Below are positions 37,076 to 45,765 of a stretch of DNA of 64,000 bases, piece by piece. Under the pieces are notes generated by a model, which made no database searches, was not told the DNA's origin, and saw nothing but the letters and a program-made list of their open reading frames with translations. The position numbers and the translations under genes are program-made. This DNA is from Paracoccus aminophilus JCM 7686. Lineage in GTDB: Bacteria > Pseudomonadota > Alphaproteobacteria > Rhodobacterales > Rhodobacteraceae. Positions within the stretch are counted from its first letter, which is position 1, and the number at the start of each line of letters is the position of its first letter. The DNA lies in NCBI RefSeq assembly GCF_000444995.1, contig NC_022041.1:1338001-1402000 (forward strand). Reading direction: 5' to 3'.

Positions 37076-38290
37076 ATGGCAGCACAGGGCCCTTGGGGCG
37101 GTGGCGGAGACAATGGCAAGGGCGGCGACAAGAAGCCGCCTCAATCCGGGCCTCAGCGCCCCTGGGGGGAAGCGGGCGGCAATGATGATCGCAACCGTCA
37201 GCAACCGCCGGGTGGACCGCGCCGTGGTGAACAGATCCCCGAGATCGAAGAGCTGGTGCGCAAAGGTCAGGATCGCCTTCGCGTGCTGATGGGCGGTCGC
37301 GGCGGCTCGGGTGGTCCGGGCGGCGGCGGTCCGCGCGGGCAGGGGCCGCGTTTCTCGCTGGGTCGCGGCACTTGGGCAATCATCGGCATCGGTGCCGTGG
37401 CTGTCTGGGCGTTTTCGAGCTTCTATCAGGTCACGACCGGCGAACAATCGGTCGAGCTGTTGTTCGGCAAACCGGTCTCGATCGGCACGGAAGGTCTGAA
37501 CTTCGCGCCTTGGCCGGCGGTGCGCGCCGAGGTGGTCAACGTCACCGGCGAGCGCGTGACCGAGATCGGCACCGGCAAGGCCGGACCGCTCGACAGCGGG
37601 CTGATGCTGACGCGCGACCAGAATATCGTCGATATGGAATATCAGGTGGTTTGGAACGTCTCTGACCCCGAGAAATTCCTGTTCAACCTCGCAGATCCGC
37701 GCGACACCATCCGCGCCGTCGCGGAATCGGCGATGCGCGACATCGTTGCCCGCTCTGAGCTGGCGCCGATCCTGAACCGCGACCGCGGCGCGATCGCCAG
37801 CGATCTGACCATGCAGATCCAGCAGACGCTCGATGCCTATGACGCGGGCATCCATGTGCTGCGCGTCAACCTCGACCGCGCCGATCCGCCGTCCGAAGTG
37901 ATCGACAGCTTCCGTGAAGTGCAGGCCGCGCAGCAAGAGCGTGACCGGCTGGAAAAAGAGGCCGACGCCTATGCCAACCGCGTTCTCGCAAGCGCGCGTG
38001 GTGAATCTGCGGCGATGATCGAACGCGCCGAGGCCTATCGCGCCGAAGCCGTGAACAGCGCTCAGGGTGAGGCTGCGCGCTTCAACTCGGTCTATGACGA
38101 ATATGTCAAAGCGCCGGAAGTCACCCGCCGCCGGATGTATATCGAAACCATGGAAAAGGTCCTCGGCGGCGCCAGCAAGATCATTCTTGACGGCAAGGCC
38201 TCGGAATCGGGGGTTGTTCCCTACCTTCCGCTCGATCAACTGCGGAAACTGCCCGTCCCGGGCTCTGATCAGGCCGGAGGGACCAACTGA
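37076..38290 (+). CDS. hflK: FtsH protease modulator HflK
   Basis: This membrane SPFH/band-7 protein of about 404 residues starts with a glycine- and proline-rich cytoplasmic N-terminus (GGGGPRGQGP), then one membrane helix (TWAIIGIGAVAVWAFSSFYQ), then the band-7 domain. Typical parts are DVNLDR-like HVLRVNLDRADPPSEVI and the QAAQQERDRLEKEADAYANR coiled-coil stretch. HflK and HflC form the periplasmic cage around FtsH. ATG 37076 follows GGCGAGG; a TTG at 37058 is an alternative. It overlaps hflC by one base. Confidence 0.92.
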   Translation: MAAQGPWGGGGDNGKGGDKKPPQSGPQRPWGEAGGNDDRNRQQPPGGPRRGEQIPEIEELVRKGQDRLRVLMGGRGGSGGPGGGGPRGQGPRFSLGRGTWAIIGIGAVAVWAFSSFYQVTTGEQSVELLFGKPVSIGTEGLNFAPWPAVRAEVVNVTGERVTEIGTGKAGPLDSGLMLTRDQNIVDMEYQVVWNVSDPEKFLFNLADPRDTIRAVAESAMRDIVARSELAPILNRDRGAIASDLTMQIQQTLDAYDAGIHVLRVNLDRADPPSEVIDSFREVQAAQQERDRLEKEADAYANRVLASARGESAAMIERAEAYRAEAVNSAQGEAARFNSVYDEYVKAPEVTRRRMYIETMEKVLGGASKIILDGKASESGVVPYLPLDQLRKLPVPGSDQAGGTN

Positions 38291-39390
38291 TGAAACGTGC
38301 ACTTTCCGTTCTTGCTCTGCCGATTCTGGTCGTCGTGGCAGTCGTCGTCATGGCGTCGGTCTATATCGTCGATGTCCGCGAAAAGGTTCTGGTGCTGCGC
38401 TTCGGCGAGGTGGTCGAGGTTCGCGAACAGCCCGGCCTTTATGTCAAAGTGCCGCTGATCGACGATGTCATGCGCTATGACGCGCGTATTCTCGGCCTGC
38501 CGACCAAGCCGATGGAGGTCACGCCGCTCGATGACCGCCGTCTTGTGGTCGATGCCTTCGCGCGCTGGCAGATCGTCGATGTCGGCCGCTTCCGCCGCGC
38601 CACCGGCAATGGCGGGATCGATCTGGCGCAGACCCGGCTTGAGCCGATCGTGACCAATGCGATTCGTCAGGTGCTGGGTTCGGTGCCCTCGACCACGGTT
38701 CTGTCGAATGACCGGACCGGTCTGATGAACCAGATTCGCGACAAGGCCCGCTCTGAGGCCGAAGATCTTGGCGTGCGCATCATCGACGTGCGTCTCACCC
38801 GGACCGATCTGCCCGCCCAAAACCTCAACGCGACTTATGCGCGGATGCGGGCCGAACGTGAGCGTGAAGCCGCTGACGAAATCGCGCGCGGCGGTGAGGC
38901 GGCGCAGCGCGTTCGCGCAGCCGCCGACCGGACTGTGGTCGAGCTGACCTCGGAAGCGCGCAAGAAATCCGAAGTGGTTCGCGGTGAGGCCGATGCCCGA
39001 CGCAACGCCATCTTTGCCGATGCTTTCGGTCGCGACCCCGAGTTCTTCGCCTTCACCCGCTCGATGACTGCCTTCGAGCGTGCGCTGAAATCGGAGAACA
39101 GCTCGATGGTGATCACGCCGGATGGTGAGTTCTTCGATTATTTTCGCAATGACGGGGCTGATCGCGCCAATCCGAACCCCAATCCGCGCCCGGCCGCTTC
39201 GACCGCGCTGGACACGGCTCCGACGACCGAAGGCGCTGACGCTCTGGCCCCGCCGGTGACCGACCGCGAGGGCAAGCCCTTGGGAGCGGACGCTGGTGTG
39301 ACCCTGACGCCGATGCCGGAAGAGCTGGCAACGCCGCCGCAGGCGCCTGCGGTCGTCGCCCCCGGAGGGGCTGCGGCTCCGGCCAACTAA
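38290..39390 (+). CDS. hflC: FtsH protease modulator HflC
   Basis: This 366-residue HflC is the partner of HflK. It has an N-terminal membrane helix, the band-7 core with VLVLRFGEVVEVREQPGLY, and YARMRAEREREAADEIARGG. After the band-7 domain there is an extra Pro/Ala/Asp-rich tail of about 80 residues that ordinary HflC proteins lack (HflC of E. coli is 334 residues). It is the second gene of the hflKC operon and ends 37 bp before a terminator. Confidence 0.92.
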   Translation: MKRALSVLALPILVVVAVVVMASVYIVDVREKVLVLRFGEVVEVREQPGLYVKVPLIDDVMRYDARILGLPTKPMEVTPLDDRRLVVDAFARWQIVDVGRFRRATGNGGIDLAQTRLEPIVTNAIRQVLGSVPSTTVLSNDRTGLMNQIRDKARSEAEDLGVRIIDVRLTRTDLPAQNLNATYARMRAEREREAADEIARGGEAAQRVRAAADRTVVELTSEARKKSEVVRGEADARRNAIFADAFGRDPEFFAFTRSMTAFERALKSENSSMVITPDGEFFDYFRNDGADRANPNPNPRPAASTALDTAPTTEGADALAPPVTDREGKPLGADAGVTLTPMPEELATPPQAPAVVAPGGAAAPAN

Positions 39391-39427
39391 GCTCACGGAA
39401 GAGCGATCCTTTGTGAGAACAACTTTA

Positions 39428-39457
39428 AGCCGATCCCGGAACCTGGGGTCGGCTTTT
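39428..39457 (+). terminator. Rho-independent terminator of hflKC
   Basis: AGCCGA-T-CCC (39428-39437) pairs with GGGTCGGCT (39446-39454), with one bulged T and a short loop, followed by TTTT. It lies 37 bp after the hflC stop. Confidence 0.8.
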
Positions 39458-39598
39458 CCGTTTCCTCTCGGGCTGGTCACGATCAGTTCACTGTCCGAGA
39501 GGGTGATTTATTTGCAACGGCGCGGATTTATCCTTTCATCGCACATATGTGGCTGACAGCTTTCGGGCTGACAGTCGAACCCCATGGAGCGGATCCTC

Positions 39599-41116
39599 AT
39601 GAAGACATTTTCCCCCCGCTATCTCCTGACCGCGTCGAGCGTCGTTCTGGCGCTGGCGCTGAGCCCGGTGATCGCGCAGGAAGCGGCGAGCCATGCGCAA
39701 GGCGCCGCGAATGACAACAGCTCGCTCACGGACAAGGCGAGCCATCCGGTCCTGACAAGCTTCGCGGATCTGGTCGAGCAGGTCAGCCCGGCCGTGGTCA
39801 ATATCACCACCACCGCGACTGTCGCCGCTCCGGCCGGCGGCAATCCCTTCTTCCCCGAGGGCAGCCCGTTTTCCGACCTCTTCCGTGACTTCGGCTTCCC
39901 GGGGCCGGATGGACGTGGTGGGCGACCGCAGGCCGAGCAGAAATCAAATGCGCTCGGCTCGGGTTTCGTCGTTTCGGCCGATGGGCTGATCGTGACGAAC
40001 AACCACGTCATCGACGGCGCTGATGAGATCGAGGTCGAGTTCTATTCGGGCAAGCGCCTGCCGGCGAAGGTCGTGGGCAAGGATGACAAGACCGACATCG
40101 CCGTGCTCAAGGTCGAAAGCCCGGACAAACTGCCCTTCGTCAAATTTGGTGACAGCGACAAGGCGCGGGTCGGCGACCTGGTGCTGGCGCTCGGCAACCC
40201 GCTTGGGCAGGGCTTCTCGGCGACGACCGGGATCGTCTCGGCGCGCAACCGCGCTTTGACCGGCAGCTATGACGATTTCATCCAGACCGATGCGGCAATC
40301 AACCGGGGCAACTCCGGCGGCCCGCTTTTCAATATGGATGGCGAGGTCATTGGCGTGAACACGGCGATTTTGTCGCCGAATGGCGGCTCGATCGGGATTG
40401 GCTTCTCGATGGCGTCGAATGTCGTGGCCAAGGTCGTGCAGCAGCTTGAACAGTTCGGTGAGACCCGGCGCGGCTGGCTTGGCGTCAAAATTCAGGACGT
40501 GACGCCGGATATCGCCGATTCTTTGGGGCTGGCGGCGCAAAGCGGCGCACTGGTGACCGATGTTCCGGCAGGCCCGGCTGCGGATGCCGGAATGAAAGCG
40601 GGCGATATCATCACCAAATTCGCGGGTGGCGATGTCAAGGATATCCGCGAGTTGCTGCGCCATGTCGCCGATGCGCCGGTTGGCGAGAAGGTCGATGTGA
40701 CCGTGCTGCGCGAGGGCAAGCCGGTCGACTTGCAGGTGACGCTTGGGCGGCGCGAGCTGGCCGAGGGTGGTCCGACGGCCAGCACCACGGTCGATTCGGC
40801 CAAGGCCAGCGCCTCGGATCTGCTCGGAATGACGGTCGCGCCGCTCACGCCCGAAATCGCGGCTGAACTTGGCGTGTCGAAGGACATGAAGGGTCTTGTC
40901 GTGCAATCGGTCGATTCGACGGGTGCGGCGTCTGACAAGGGGCTGGCTGCGGGCGATGTCATCACCGAAGCGGGCCAGCAGCCGGTCGCGTCTTTGGACG
41001 ATCTGCAAAGCCAGATCTCGCAAGCGAAAGAGGCGGGCCGCAAGTCGATCCTGATTCTTGTGCGTCGCGCGGGTGAGCCGCGCTTTGTCGCGCTTTCGAT
41101 CGACAGCGCCAAGTAA
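39599..41116 (+). CDS. degP: Do-family serine protease DegP/HtrA-like
   Basis: This 505-residue periplasmic protease/chaperone has an N-terminal signal peptide (LLTASSVVLALALSPVIAQ). The protease domain has the triad His136 (TNNHVIDGAD), Asp166 (DDKTDIAVLKV) and Ser239 (RGNSGGPLF). Two PDZ domains follow. The family degrades misfolded envelope proteins. ATG 39599, with GGAG nine bases ahead, is preferred over ATG 39584. DegQ or MucD would be equally suitable names. It ends at a bidirectional terminator. Confidence 0.92.
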   Translation: MKTFSPRYLLTASSVVLALALSPVIAQEAASHAQGAANDNSSLTDKASHPVLTSFADLVEQVSPAVVNITTTATVAAPAGGNPFFPEGSPFSDLFRDFGFPGPDGRGGRPQAEQKSNALGSGFVVSADGLIVTNNHVIDGADEIEVEFYSGKRLPAKVVGKDDKTDIAVLKVESPDKLPFVKFGDSDKARVGDLVLALGNPLGQGFSATTGIVSARNRALTGSYDDFIQTDAAINRGNSGGPLFNMDGEVIGVNTAILSPNGGSIGIGFSMASNVVAKVVQQLEQFGETRRGWLGVKIQDVTPDIADSLGLAAQSGALVTDVPAGPAADAGMKAGDIITKFAGGDVKDIRELLRHVADAPVGEKVDVTVLREGKPVDLQVTLGRRELAEGGPTASTTVDSAKASASDLLGMTVAPLTPEIAAELGVSKDMKGLVVQSVDSTGAASDKGLAAGDVITEAGQQPVASLDDLQSQISQAKEAGRKSILILVRRAGEPRFVALSIDSAK

Positions 41117-41179
41117 TCGCGTTGCGCAGCCCGGTTCCGCAGATGCGGAGCTGGGCGACAGATCATCTGCGGATATGAA

Positions 41180-41208
41180 AAAGGGGCGCCCGACGGCGCC
41201 CCTTTCGC
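41180..41208. terminator. Bidirectional rho-independent terminator
   Basis: AAAGGGGCGCC (41180-41190), loop CGAC, and GGCGCCCCTTT (41195-41205) make a perfect 11-bp stem between the convergent degP-like and ialB genes. It is flanked by A- and T-runs on both sides. Confidence 0.88.
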
Positions 41209-41223
41209 ATCTTATCGCATGAT

Positions 41224-41985
41224 TTACTGCGCGGCGGGTGCAGCCGGTGCGGCCGGAGCAGTTGCTTCCAGCTCTTTCATGATCGCGGTCACGGCATCCA
41301 TGCCCGCGGTGAAGCCGGTGAGCGAGAGGTTCAGCTTGACGACCTGATCGGGCGGAGCACCGAAGGGCGAAACCGTGACCGTGGCGCCTTTGCCTTTTTT
41401 GAGCGTCGCAAGCTCGGCATCGTTCACGCCGACGCGGGCAATACAGCCCATCTGCGCGCAAACCATGAAGGGATAGGCCTGCGGCTTGTTCGCATCGACT
41501 TGAAGCACCAGACCGTGCTGGAGATCGGTTTCCAGCGGCGCAACCAAGGTGATGATGGCCGAAACTTTGCCCGAAACCGGCACGACCGAGGCCTCGGCCA
41601 CGGCGCCGCCGTCCGAATCCTTCAGAAGCTGATAGAGCTCGCAGGGGTCTTTCCCATCGGGCGTCTTGATGCAGCGCAGGGCCCAGTCGCCATGGGTGGT
41701 CTTGACATAGGTCTGGCCGATCTGAGCGTCAGCGGCGCTGGTCGGAATCGCCGGCGCTGCCGGAGCAGCTGCCGCAGGGGCGGCCGGAGCAGCGGCAGCC
41801 GGAGCGGCTGCGGCAGGTGCGGCTTCGGTCGTCGCCGGAGCCGGGGTGGTTTCAGCAGGGGCGGCCGCTGCCGGAGCCTCAGGGGTGGCGGCAGGTGCGG
41901 TGGTGTCCTGAGCGAACGCCATTCCCGCGCTGCTGGCGATGGAGAAAACCGCTGCGATCAGCGCGGGGGAAGTCCTGTAAACCAT
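41224..41985 (-). CDS. Invasion-associated locus B (IalB) family protein
   Basis: This 253-residue exported protein has a signal peptide (about 25 residues, ending in AFA) and then about 60 residues of nearly pure Ala/Pro/Thr/Glu low-complexity linker. The C-terminal IalB domain of about 160 residues begins near YVKTTHGDWALRC. It has four cysteines (CIKTPDGKDPC and CAQMGC). Homologues in Bartonella are linked to erythrocyte invasion, but the family is general in alphaproteobacteria and the role here is unknown. It ends at a shared terminator. Confidence 0.85.
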   Translation of the reverse strand: MVYRTSPALIAAVFSIASSAGMAFAQDTTAPAATPEAPAAAAPAETTPAPATTEAAPAAAAPAAAAPAAPAAAAPAAPAIPTSAADAQIGQTYVKTTHGDWALRCIKTPDGKDPCELYQLLKDSDGGAVAEASVVPVSGKVSAIITLVAPLETDLQHGLVLQVDANKPQAYPFMVCAQMGCIARVGVNDAELATLKKGKGATVTVSPFGAPPDQVVKLNLSLTGFTAGMDAVTAIMKELEATAPAAPAAPAAQ

Positions 41986-42151
41986 GGTCCTCTTCCTTTG
42001 GTTTTTGCTCTTGCTCCGCTCCTAGCACGGCCCAAGAGCCTTGTCAGGGCAGAACGGCGCGGCTGCCTTCACAGATTCGCGCCGTTTCTGTCACGGGGCG
42101 CACGGAAACGCGGCCGCACAGGTGAATCTCGCAAAGGTCGGAAAAAGTTCC

Positions 42152-42221
42152 AAAAGATAAGGTCCAGCATTTCTGCTGGACCTTGTTTCAACCATCCCTG
42201 CCGGACTTGCCGGTCATTATT
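42152..42221 (-). ncRNA. Candidate small RNA B, terminator-ended
   Basis: On the minus strand a perfect 11-bp stem (42159-42169 paired with 42174-42184, loop of 4) is followed by ATCTTTT. Upstream, TTGACG (complement of 42251-42256) and TAGCTT (complement of 42228-42233) are separated by 17 bp, as in a sigma-70-type promoter. A transcript from about 42221 would be about 70 nt and non-coding. It is inferred only from sequence pattern. Confidence 0.45.
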
Positions 42222-42227
42222 CATCAA

Positions 42228-42256
42228 AAGCTAGTTTCGTGTCGTGAAACCGTCAA
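42228..42256 (-). promoter_or_regulatory. Candidate promoter for small RNA B
   Basis: On the minus strand, -35 TTGACG and -10 TAGCTT have a 17-bp spacer. Between them lies an imperfect inverted repeat (GTTTC and GAAAC). Confidence 0.4.
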
Positions 42257-42292
42257 CTATCTGATTGGTTAGGTGCGCGGATGCCCGGTTGA

Positions 42293-42385
42293 GAGAAAAA
42301 AAGTCGCGCCCGAAGGCGCGACAGTCCAACAGGGAGGAAGTATCGCACCACATCACAAGGGTGCGATGGGACCAGATTGGCACAG
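42293..42385 (-). ncRNA. Candidate small RNA A with anti-Shine-Dalgarno-like loop
   Basis: On the minus strand, a first stem (ATCGCACC with GGTGCGAT) is followed by a single-stranded linker containing CTTCCTCCC (complement of 42332-42340), then a perfect 8-bp stem GTCGCGCC-TTCG-GGCGCGAC (42303-42322) and a run of seven T (42302-42294). This architecture, two hairpins with an exposed CU-rich anti-Shine-Dalgarno motif, resembles trans-acting sRNAs of alphaproteobacteria (for example the CCUCCUCCC-motif RNAs of Rhodobacter). The 5' end is uncertain. Confidence 0.55.
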
Positions 42386-42449
42386 ATTGGTAAAGTTTGT
42401 ATTGTCCAGTCTCTCTCTCTGCGCTTTTTTGCCGATCCGAGGTGCATAA

Positions 42450-44042
42450 ATGCTCAAGGCCATCAATCTTGAAGAAGGAACCGTCTTTGTCGGAGGTGGG
42501 GGCGAGGGCTATCACAGCCCGCAAACGCTGCTCTTGAAATATGCCAACCGGCACGGGCTGATCGCGGGCGCAACCGGCACGGGCAAGACCGTGACGCTGC
42601 AAACTTTGGCCGAATCCTTTTCGCTCGCCGGGGTGCCGGTCTTTCTGGCCGATGTGAAGGGCGATCTCGCGGGGCTGAGCCAGATCGGCGGCGGGGATGC
42701 GAAGCTCGCGGCGAGCTTTCAAAGCCGCGCCGAGACCATCGGCTGCGAGATGGAGTATCAGGCCTTTCCGGTGACTTTCTGGGATGTCTGGGGCGAGGAG
42801 GGCCATCCCGTCCGCACCACGCCGACCGAAATGGGGCCCTTGCTGCTCTCGCGGCTGATGGGGCTGACCGATGCGCAGGAAGGGGTCCTGAACATCGCGT
42901 TCCGCGCCGCCGATGAGCAGGGGCTCGCGCTTCTCGATCTGAAGGACCTGCAATCCATGCTGGTCTGGGTCGGTCAGAACGCCAAAGAGCTGAGCCTGAA
43001 ATACGGCAATGTCTCGACGGCCTCGGTTGGCGCCATCCAGCGCTCGCTGCTGGTGCTCGAAAACGAAGGCGGCCAGCTTTTGTTCGGTGAACCTGCGCTG
43101 GCGCTGGCCGATTTGATCCGGACCGATGGGGCGGGCCGCGGGATGATCAATATTCTCGCCGCCGAGCGGATGATGAATGCGCCGACGCTTTATGCGACCT
43201 TCCTGCTTTGGCTGATGTCCGAACTTTTCGAGCAGCTGCCCGAGGTCGGCGATCCTGACAAACCGAAGATCGCCTTTTTCTTCGACGAGGCGCATCTGCT
43301 GTTCAACAACGCCTCGCCCGCGCTGATCGCGAAGATCGAGCAGGTGGCGCGGCTGATCCGCTCAAAAGGGGTCAGCGTCTGGTTTATCTCGCAAAATCCG
43401 GCGGATTTGCCCGATCAGGTGCTGAGCCAGCTTGGCAACCGCGTCCAGCACGCGCTGCGCGCCTTTACCGCCAAGGATCAGAAAGCCTTGCGGATGGCGG
43501 CGGAAAACTATCGCCCGAACCCAGCCTTCGATACCGCCGCGGCGATCCAGCATGTCGGGACGGGCGAGGCGGTGACTTCGTTTCTGGAACCCAAAGGGGT
43601 TCCGGGCATTGTCGAGCGCACGCTGATCCGCCCGCCCTATGCGCGGTTGGGCACGATCACGGACGCCGAGCGCGCGGCGATTCTGGCGGCCTCGCCGATG
43701 GCGGCGAAATACGATCAGACGATCGACCGCGATTCCGCCTATGAGATTCTGGCGCGGCGCGCCCAGTCGGGGAGCGCAATGGGCACCTCTGCGGACGGCA
43801 CGGGCCAAACTGGTGATGCGAGCGCCGGTCAAGGCGAGTTCAATCGCGGTCGCCGTTACGAGCCCGCCGGTCATTCCAGCGCAACGACAAGCGCCACGAA
43901 AGGCTCGACGCAAAGCGCGACGCGCGGCAGGCAGAGCGATTCCATCATCACCACCTTCGGCAAAAGCCTTGCACGACAGGCGGGCGCCGAGGCGGGGCGG
44001 ATGCTCAGGGGTGCGCTCGGGACGTTTTTGCGGGGAAAATAA
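42450..44042 (+). CDS. HerA-like ATPase (DUF853 / YjgR family)
   Basis: This 530-residue P-loop ATPase has GATGTGKTVTLQ as Walker A near residues 40-51 and FFFDEAHLLF as Walker B. The arginine-finger-type segment GVSVWFISQNPADLP is typical of HerA/FtsK-like hexameric motors of the DUF853 family. A Ser/Thr/Gly-rich tail of about 90 residues follows. The function of this family is not settled. Start after GAGG at 42440. Its end overlaps the convergent DUF6477 gene by 38 bp. Confidence 0.88.
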   Translation: MLKAINLEEGTVFVGGGGEGYHSPQTLLLKYANRHGLIAGATGTGKTVTLQTLAESFSLAGVPVFLADVKGDLAGLSQIGGGDAKLAASFQSRAETIGCEMEYQAFPVTFWDVWGEEGHPVRTTPTEMGPLLLSRLMGLTDAQEGVLNIAFRAADEQGLALLDLKDLQSMLVWVGQNAKELSLKYGNVSTASVGAIQRSLLVLENEGGQLLFGEPALALADLIRTDGAGRGMINILAAERMMNAPTLYATFLLWLMSELFEQLPEVGDPDKPKIAFFFDEAHLLFNNASPALIAKIEQVARLIRSKGVSVWFISQNPADLPDQVLSQLGNRVQHALRAFTAKDQKALRMAAENYRPNPAFDTAAAIQHVGTGEAVTSFLEPKGVPGIVERTLIRPPYARLGTITDAERAAILAASPMAAKYDQTIDRDSAYEILARRAQSGSAMGTSADGTGQTGDASAGQGEFNRGRRYEPAGHSSATTSATKGSTQSATRGRQSDSIITTFGKSLARQAGAEAGRMLRGALGTFLRGK

Positions 44043-44358
44043 GCGTTGGGGCGGTCTCGGCTGCGAGCTCGCCCCGCTCCGCAAGAATCGCGATCAGGAT
44101 CAGGATATGGCGGCGGAGTTGATAATCCGCCGCGCCGCTCTGACGCGCGCGATCCAGGCGCTGCTCTTCGGGATAAAGCCGGGCCAGGTTGGCCTTGGGC
44201 GAGGGGATATCCTCGCCCGGCAACAGGCGGCGCAGATCGCGGTTGCGCCGCCACAGGGGCAGGCCGTGGCGGGCGGTCTCGACCAGCAGCCGGGGCCGTC
44301 GCAGCGGGCGGGCAAACAGTTTCAGGCAAAGCGGATTGGTCTCGGGCATCACGCTCAT
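44005..44358 (-). CDS. DUF6477-family protein
   Basis: This small protein of about 117 residues matches the Rhodobacterales DUF6477 family by its ARPLRRPRLLVETARHGLPL segment and the RDLRRLLPGE and YQLRRHILILIAILAE stretches. Function is unknown. It overlaps the HerA-like gene end by 38 bp. The start at 44358 follows GAGG at good spacing; an ATG at 44361 is directly ahead. The frame stays open to 44436. Confidence 0.7.
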   Translation of the reverse strand: MSVMPETNPLCLKLFARPLRRPRLLVETARHGLPLWRRNRDLRRLLPGEDIPSPKANLARLYPEEQRLDRARQSGAADYQLRRHILILIAILAERGELAAETAPTLIFPAKTSRAHP

Positions 44359-44467
44359 CATGACCTCGTGGCTTGGGATGTCCGGCCAGTTAAGCGTGAG
44401 GTGGCGGGCGTTGCGCGGAAGGGGGCCGCAGCGCACGCAACGGCAGCAAGTCTTTAGGGTTTGTTAG

Positions 44468-44549
44468 GAATTGTTACGCAATTCGTAATGAGTTCCCGAG
44501 TGAACGGAACTCACGTTTTTAACCCGACAGAGACCGCTGCCACGGTCTC
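44468..44549 (+). promoter_or_regulatory. Palindromes and hairpins in the leader of the DUF6456 gene
   Basis: In order: GAATTG (44468-44473) with CAATTC (44479-44484), overlapping TTACG/CGTAA arms (44474-44478, 44484-44488), which look like an operator; a 7-bp stem GAGTTCC/GGAACTC (44490-44496, 44506-44512) followed by ACGTTTTT, terminator-like; and GAGACCG/CGGTCTC (44530-44536, 44543-44549). The start codon is at 44575. A structured leader or attenuator is possible. Confidence 0.4.
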
Positions 44550-44574
44550 ATGCAGGCCGGAAAAGGAATTTATC

Positions 44575-45747
44575 ATGACAATACTGCCGGGCGATTTTGC
44601 CGCAGACACAAGTGCCTCCGGAATGCTCGTCGGACATGGCGCCGTGCCTGCGCCTGATATGGCCGGGCCGGTGAGCGCGATCCCCCATCTCGACGATTTG
44701 ACCTATTATCTGCGCCATATCGAAGGTGGGGAAACCATTCGGGCCTTGGCGCGCGAGGCGGGCTGCCATGCCTCGACCATTTTGCGCCGTATTCGCCGAA
44801 TCGAAGAGCGGCGCGATGATCCGGTCGTTGATCAGGCGCTGGAAAAGGCGCTGCACCAGCCGAATGCTGATCGCCAAGAGCCGCTCAAGCGGCGCGAGAC
44901 CGAGCAATTGCGCCGGATTTTGCGTCGTCTGAGCGAAGCGCGTGCGGTGCTGATCGTCGCCGAGGGGATGGATAAGGCGATTGTCGCGCGTGACGAGATC
45001 CGGACCGCGATCCTTGACCGCAACCTTGCCGAGAAGATGGCGATGAACGGCTGGATCACGCTGAAGGCGCGGGGGCGGATGAGCCATTATGTGATCTCGA
45101 CGGCCGGGCGCGAGGTGCTGAAGGCGGCAATTGGCGGGCATCAGGCGCGGGGGCTGCCCCGTCGCGCCGATTTCGACGAGGCGGTTCCGGTCGGTCAACC
45201 CGAGTCCGCCCCTCAGGCTGAGGGGGAGGACGAACAGCGTGCGGCGCAGCGTCTTTGGGGCGAACGCGTGCTCGAAGACCCCGAAGACGGCACCCGCCGC
45301 CGCTTTCGCGTCAACCTCGCCGAAAGCCCGCTGCGCCTGCTGGGCCGCCGCCTTGACGCCGATGGCCGACCGTTTCTGGCACCAGAGCTGATCGCGGCGG
45401 GCGAGCGCCTGCGCGATGATTTCGAGCTTGCCCAGCTTGGCCCACGCGTCGCCCAGAACTGGGACAGTTTTCTGACGGCGGGGACGCAAAGCTCCTCCTT
45501 CGGCCGGGGGTTCGGCGGCGGCTCGGACAGCGCGCGCAATCGGGTCGCCGCTGCCCTGCGCGAGCTGGGTCCGGGGATGGGCGACCTTTGCCTGCGGGTC
45601 TGCTGCTATCTCGAAGGGATCGAAACCACCGAGCGGCGCCTGGGTTGGTCGGCGCGTTCGGGCAAAATCGTACTTCGTCTCGCGCTCATCCGGTTGGACA
45701 TGCATTACCGCAAGGAATATGGCGACGGCCTGCCGCTGATCGGGTGA
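44575..45747 (+). CDS. Helix-turn-helix protein with DUF6456 domain
   Basis: This protein of about 390 residues has an N-terminal helix-turn-helix-like segment (GETIRALAREAGCHASTILRRI, about residues 50-71), a central second helical DNA-binding-like region (MAMNGWITLKARGRMSHYVI), and a C-terminal domain with FRVNLAESPLRLLGRRLDA, matching the alphaproteobacterial DUF6456 family. It is likely a DNA-binding regulator; targets are unknown. The ATG at 44575 has GGAA eight bases upstream. The 5' leader contains hairpins. Confidence 0.78.
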   Translation: MTILPGDFAADTSASGMLVGHGAVPAPDMAGPVSAIPHLDDLTYYLRHIEGGETIRALAREAGCHASTILRRIRRIEERRDDPVVDQALEKALHQPNADRQEPLKRRETEQLRRILRRLSEARAVLIVAEGMDKAIVARDEIRTAILDRNLAEKMAMNGWITLKARGRMSHYVISTAGREVLKAAIGGHQARGLPRRADFDEAVPVGQPESAPQAEGEDEQRAAQRLWGERVLEDPEDGTRRRFRVNLAESPLRLLGRRLDADGRPFLAPELIAAGERLRDDFELAQLGPRVAQNWDSFLTAGTQSSSFGRGFGGGSDSARNRVAAALRELGPGMGDLCLRVCCYLEGIETTERRLGWSARSGKIVLRLALIRLDMHYRKEYGDGLPLIG

Positions 45748-45765
45748 CCTGCAAGCCCGCGCGCG

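Larger units (their letters stand above)
41986..42449. other. Gene-free region with two candidate small RNAs
   Basis: This 464-bp stretch between ialB and the HerA-like gene has no convincing reading frame, but contains two strong minus-strand hairpin terminators, each with possible upstream RNA, listed separately. Confidence 0.55.

Noticed and set aside
42332..42364. Plus-strand ribosome-binding site (GGGAGGAAG) for a short protein
   Set aside because: The first ATG is 24 bases away, outside normal spacing; the sequence fits better as the complement of the minus-strand RNA linker.
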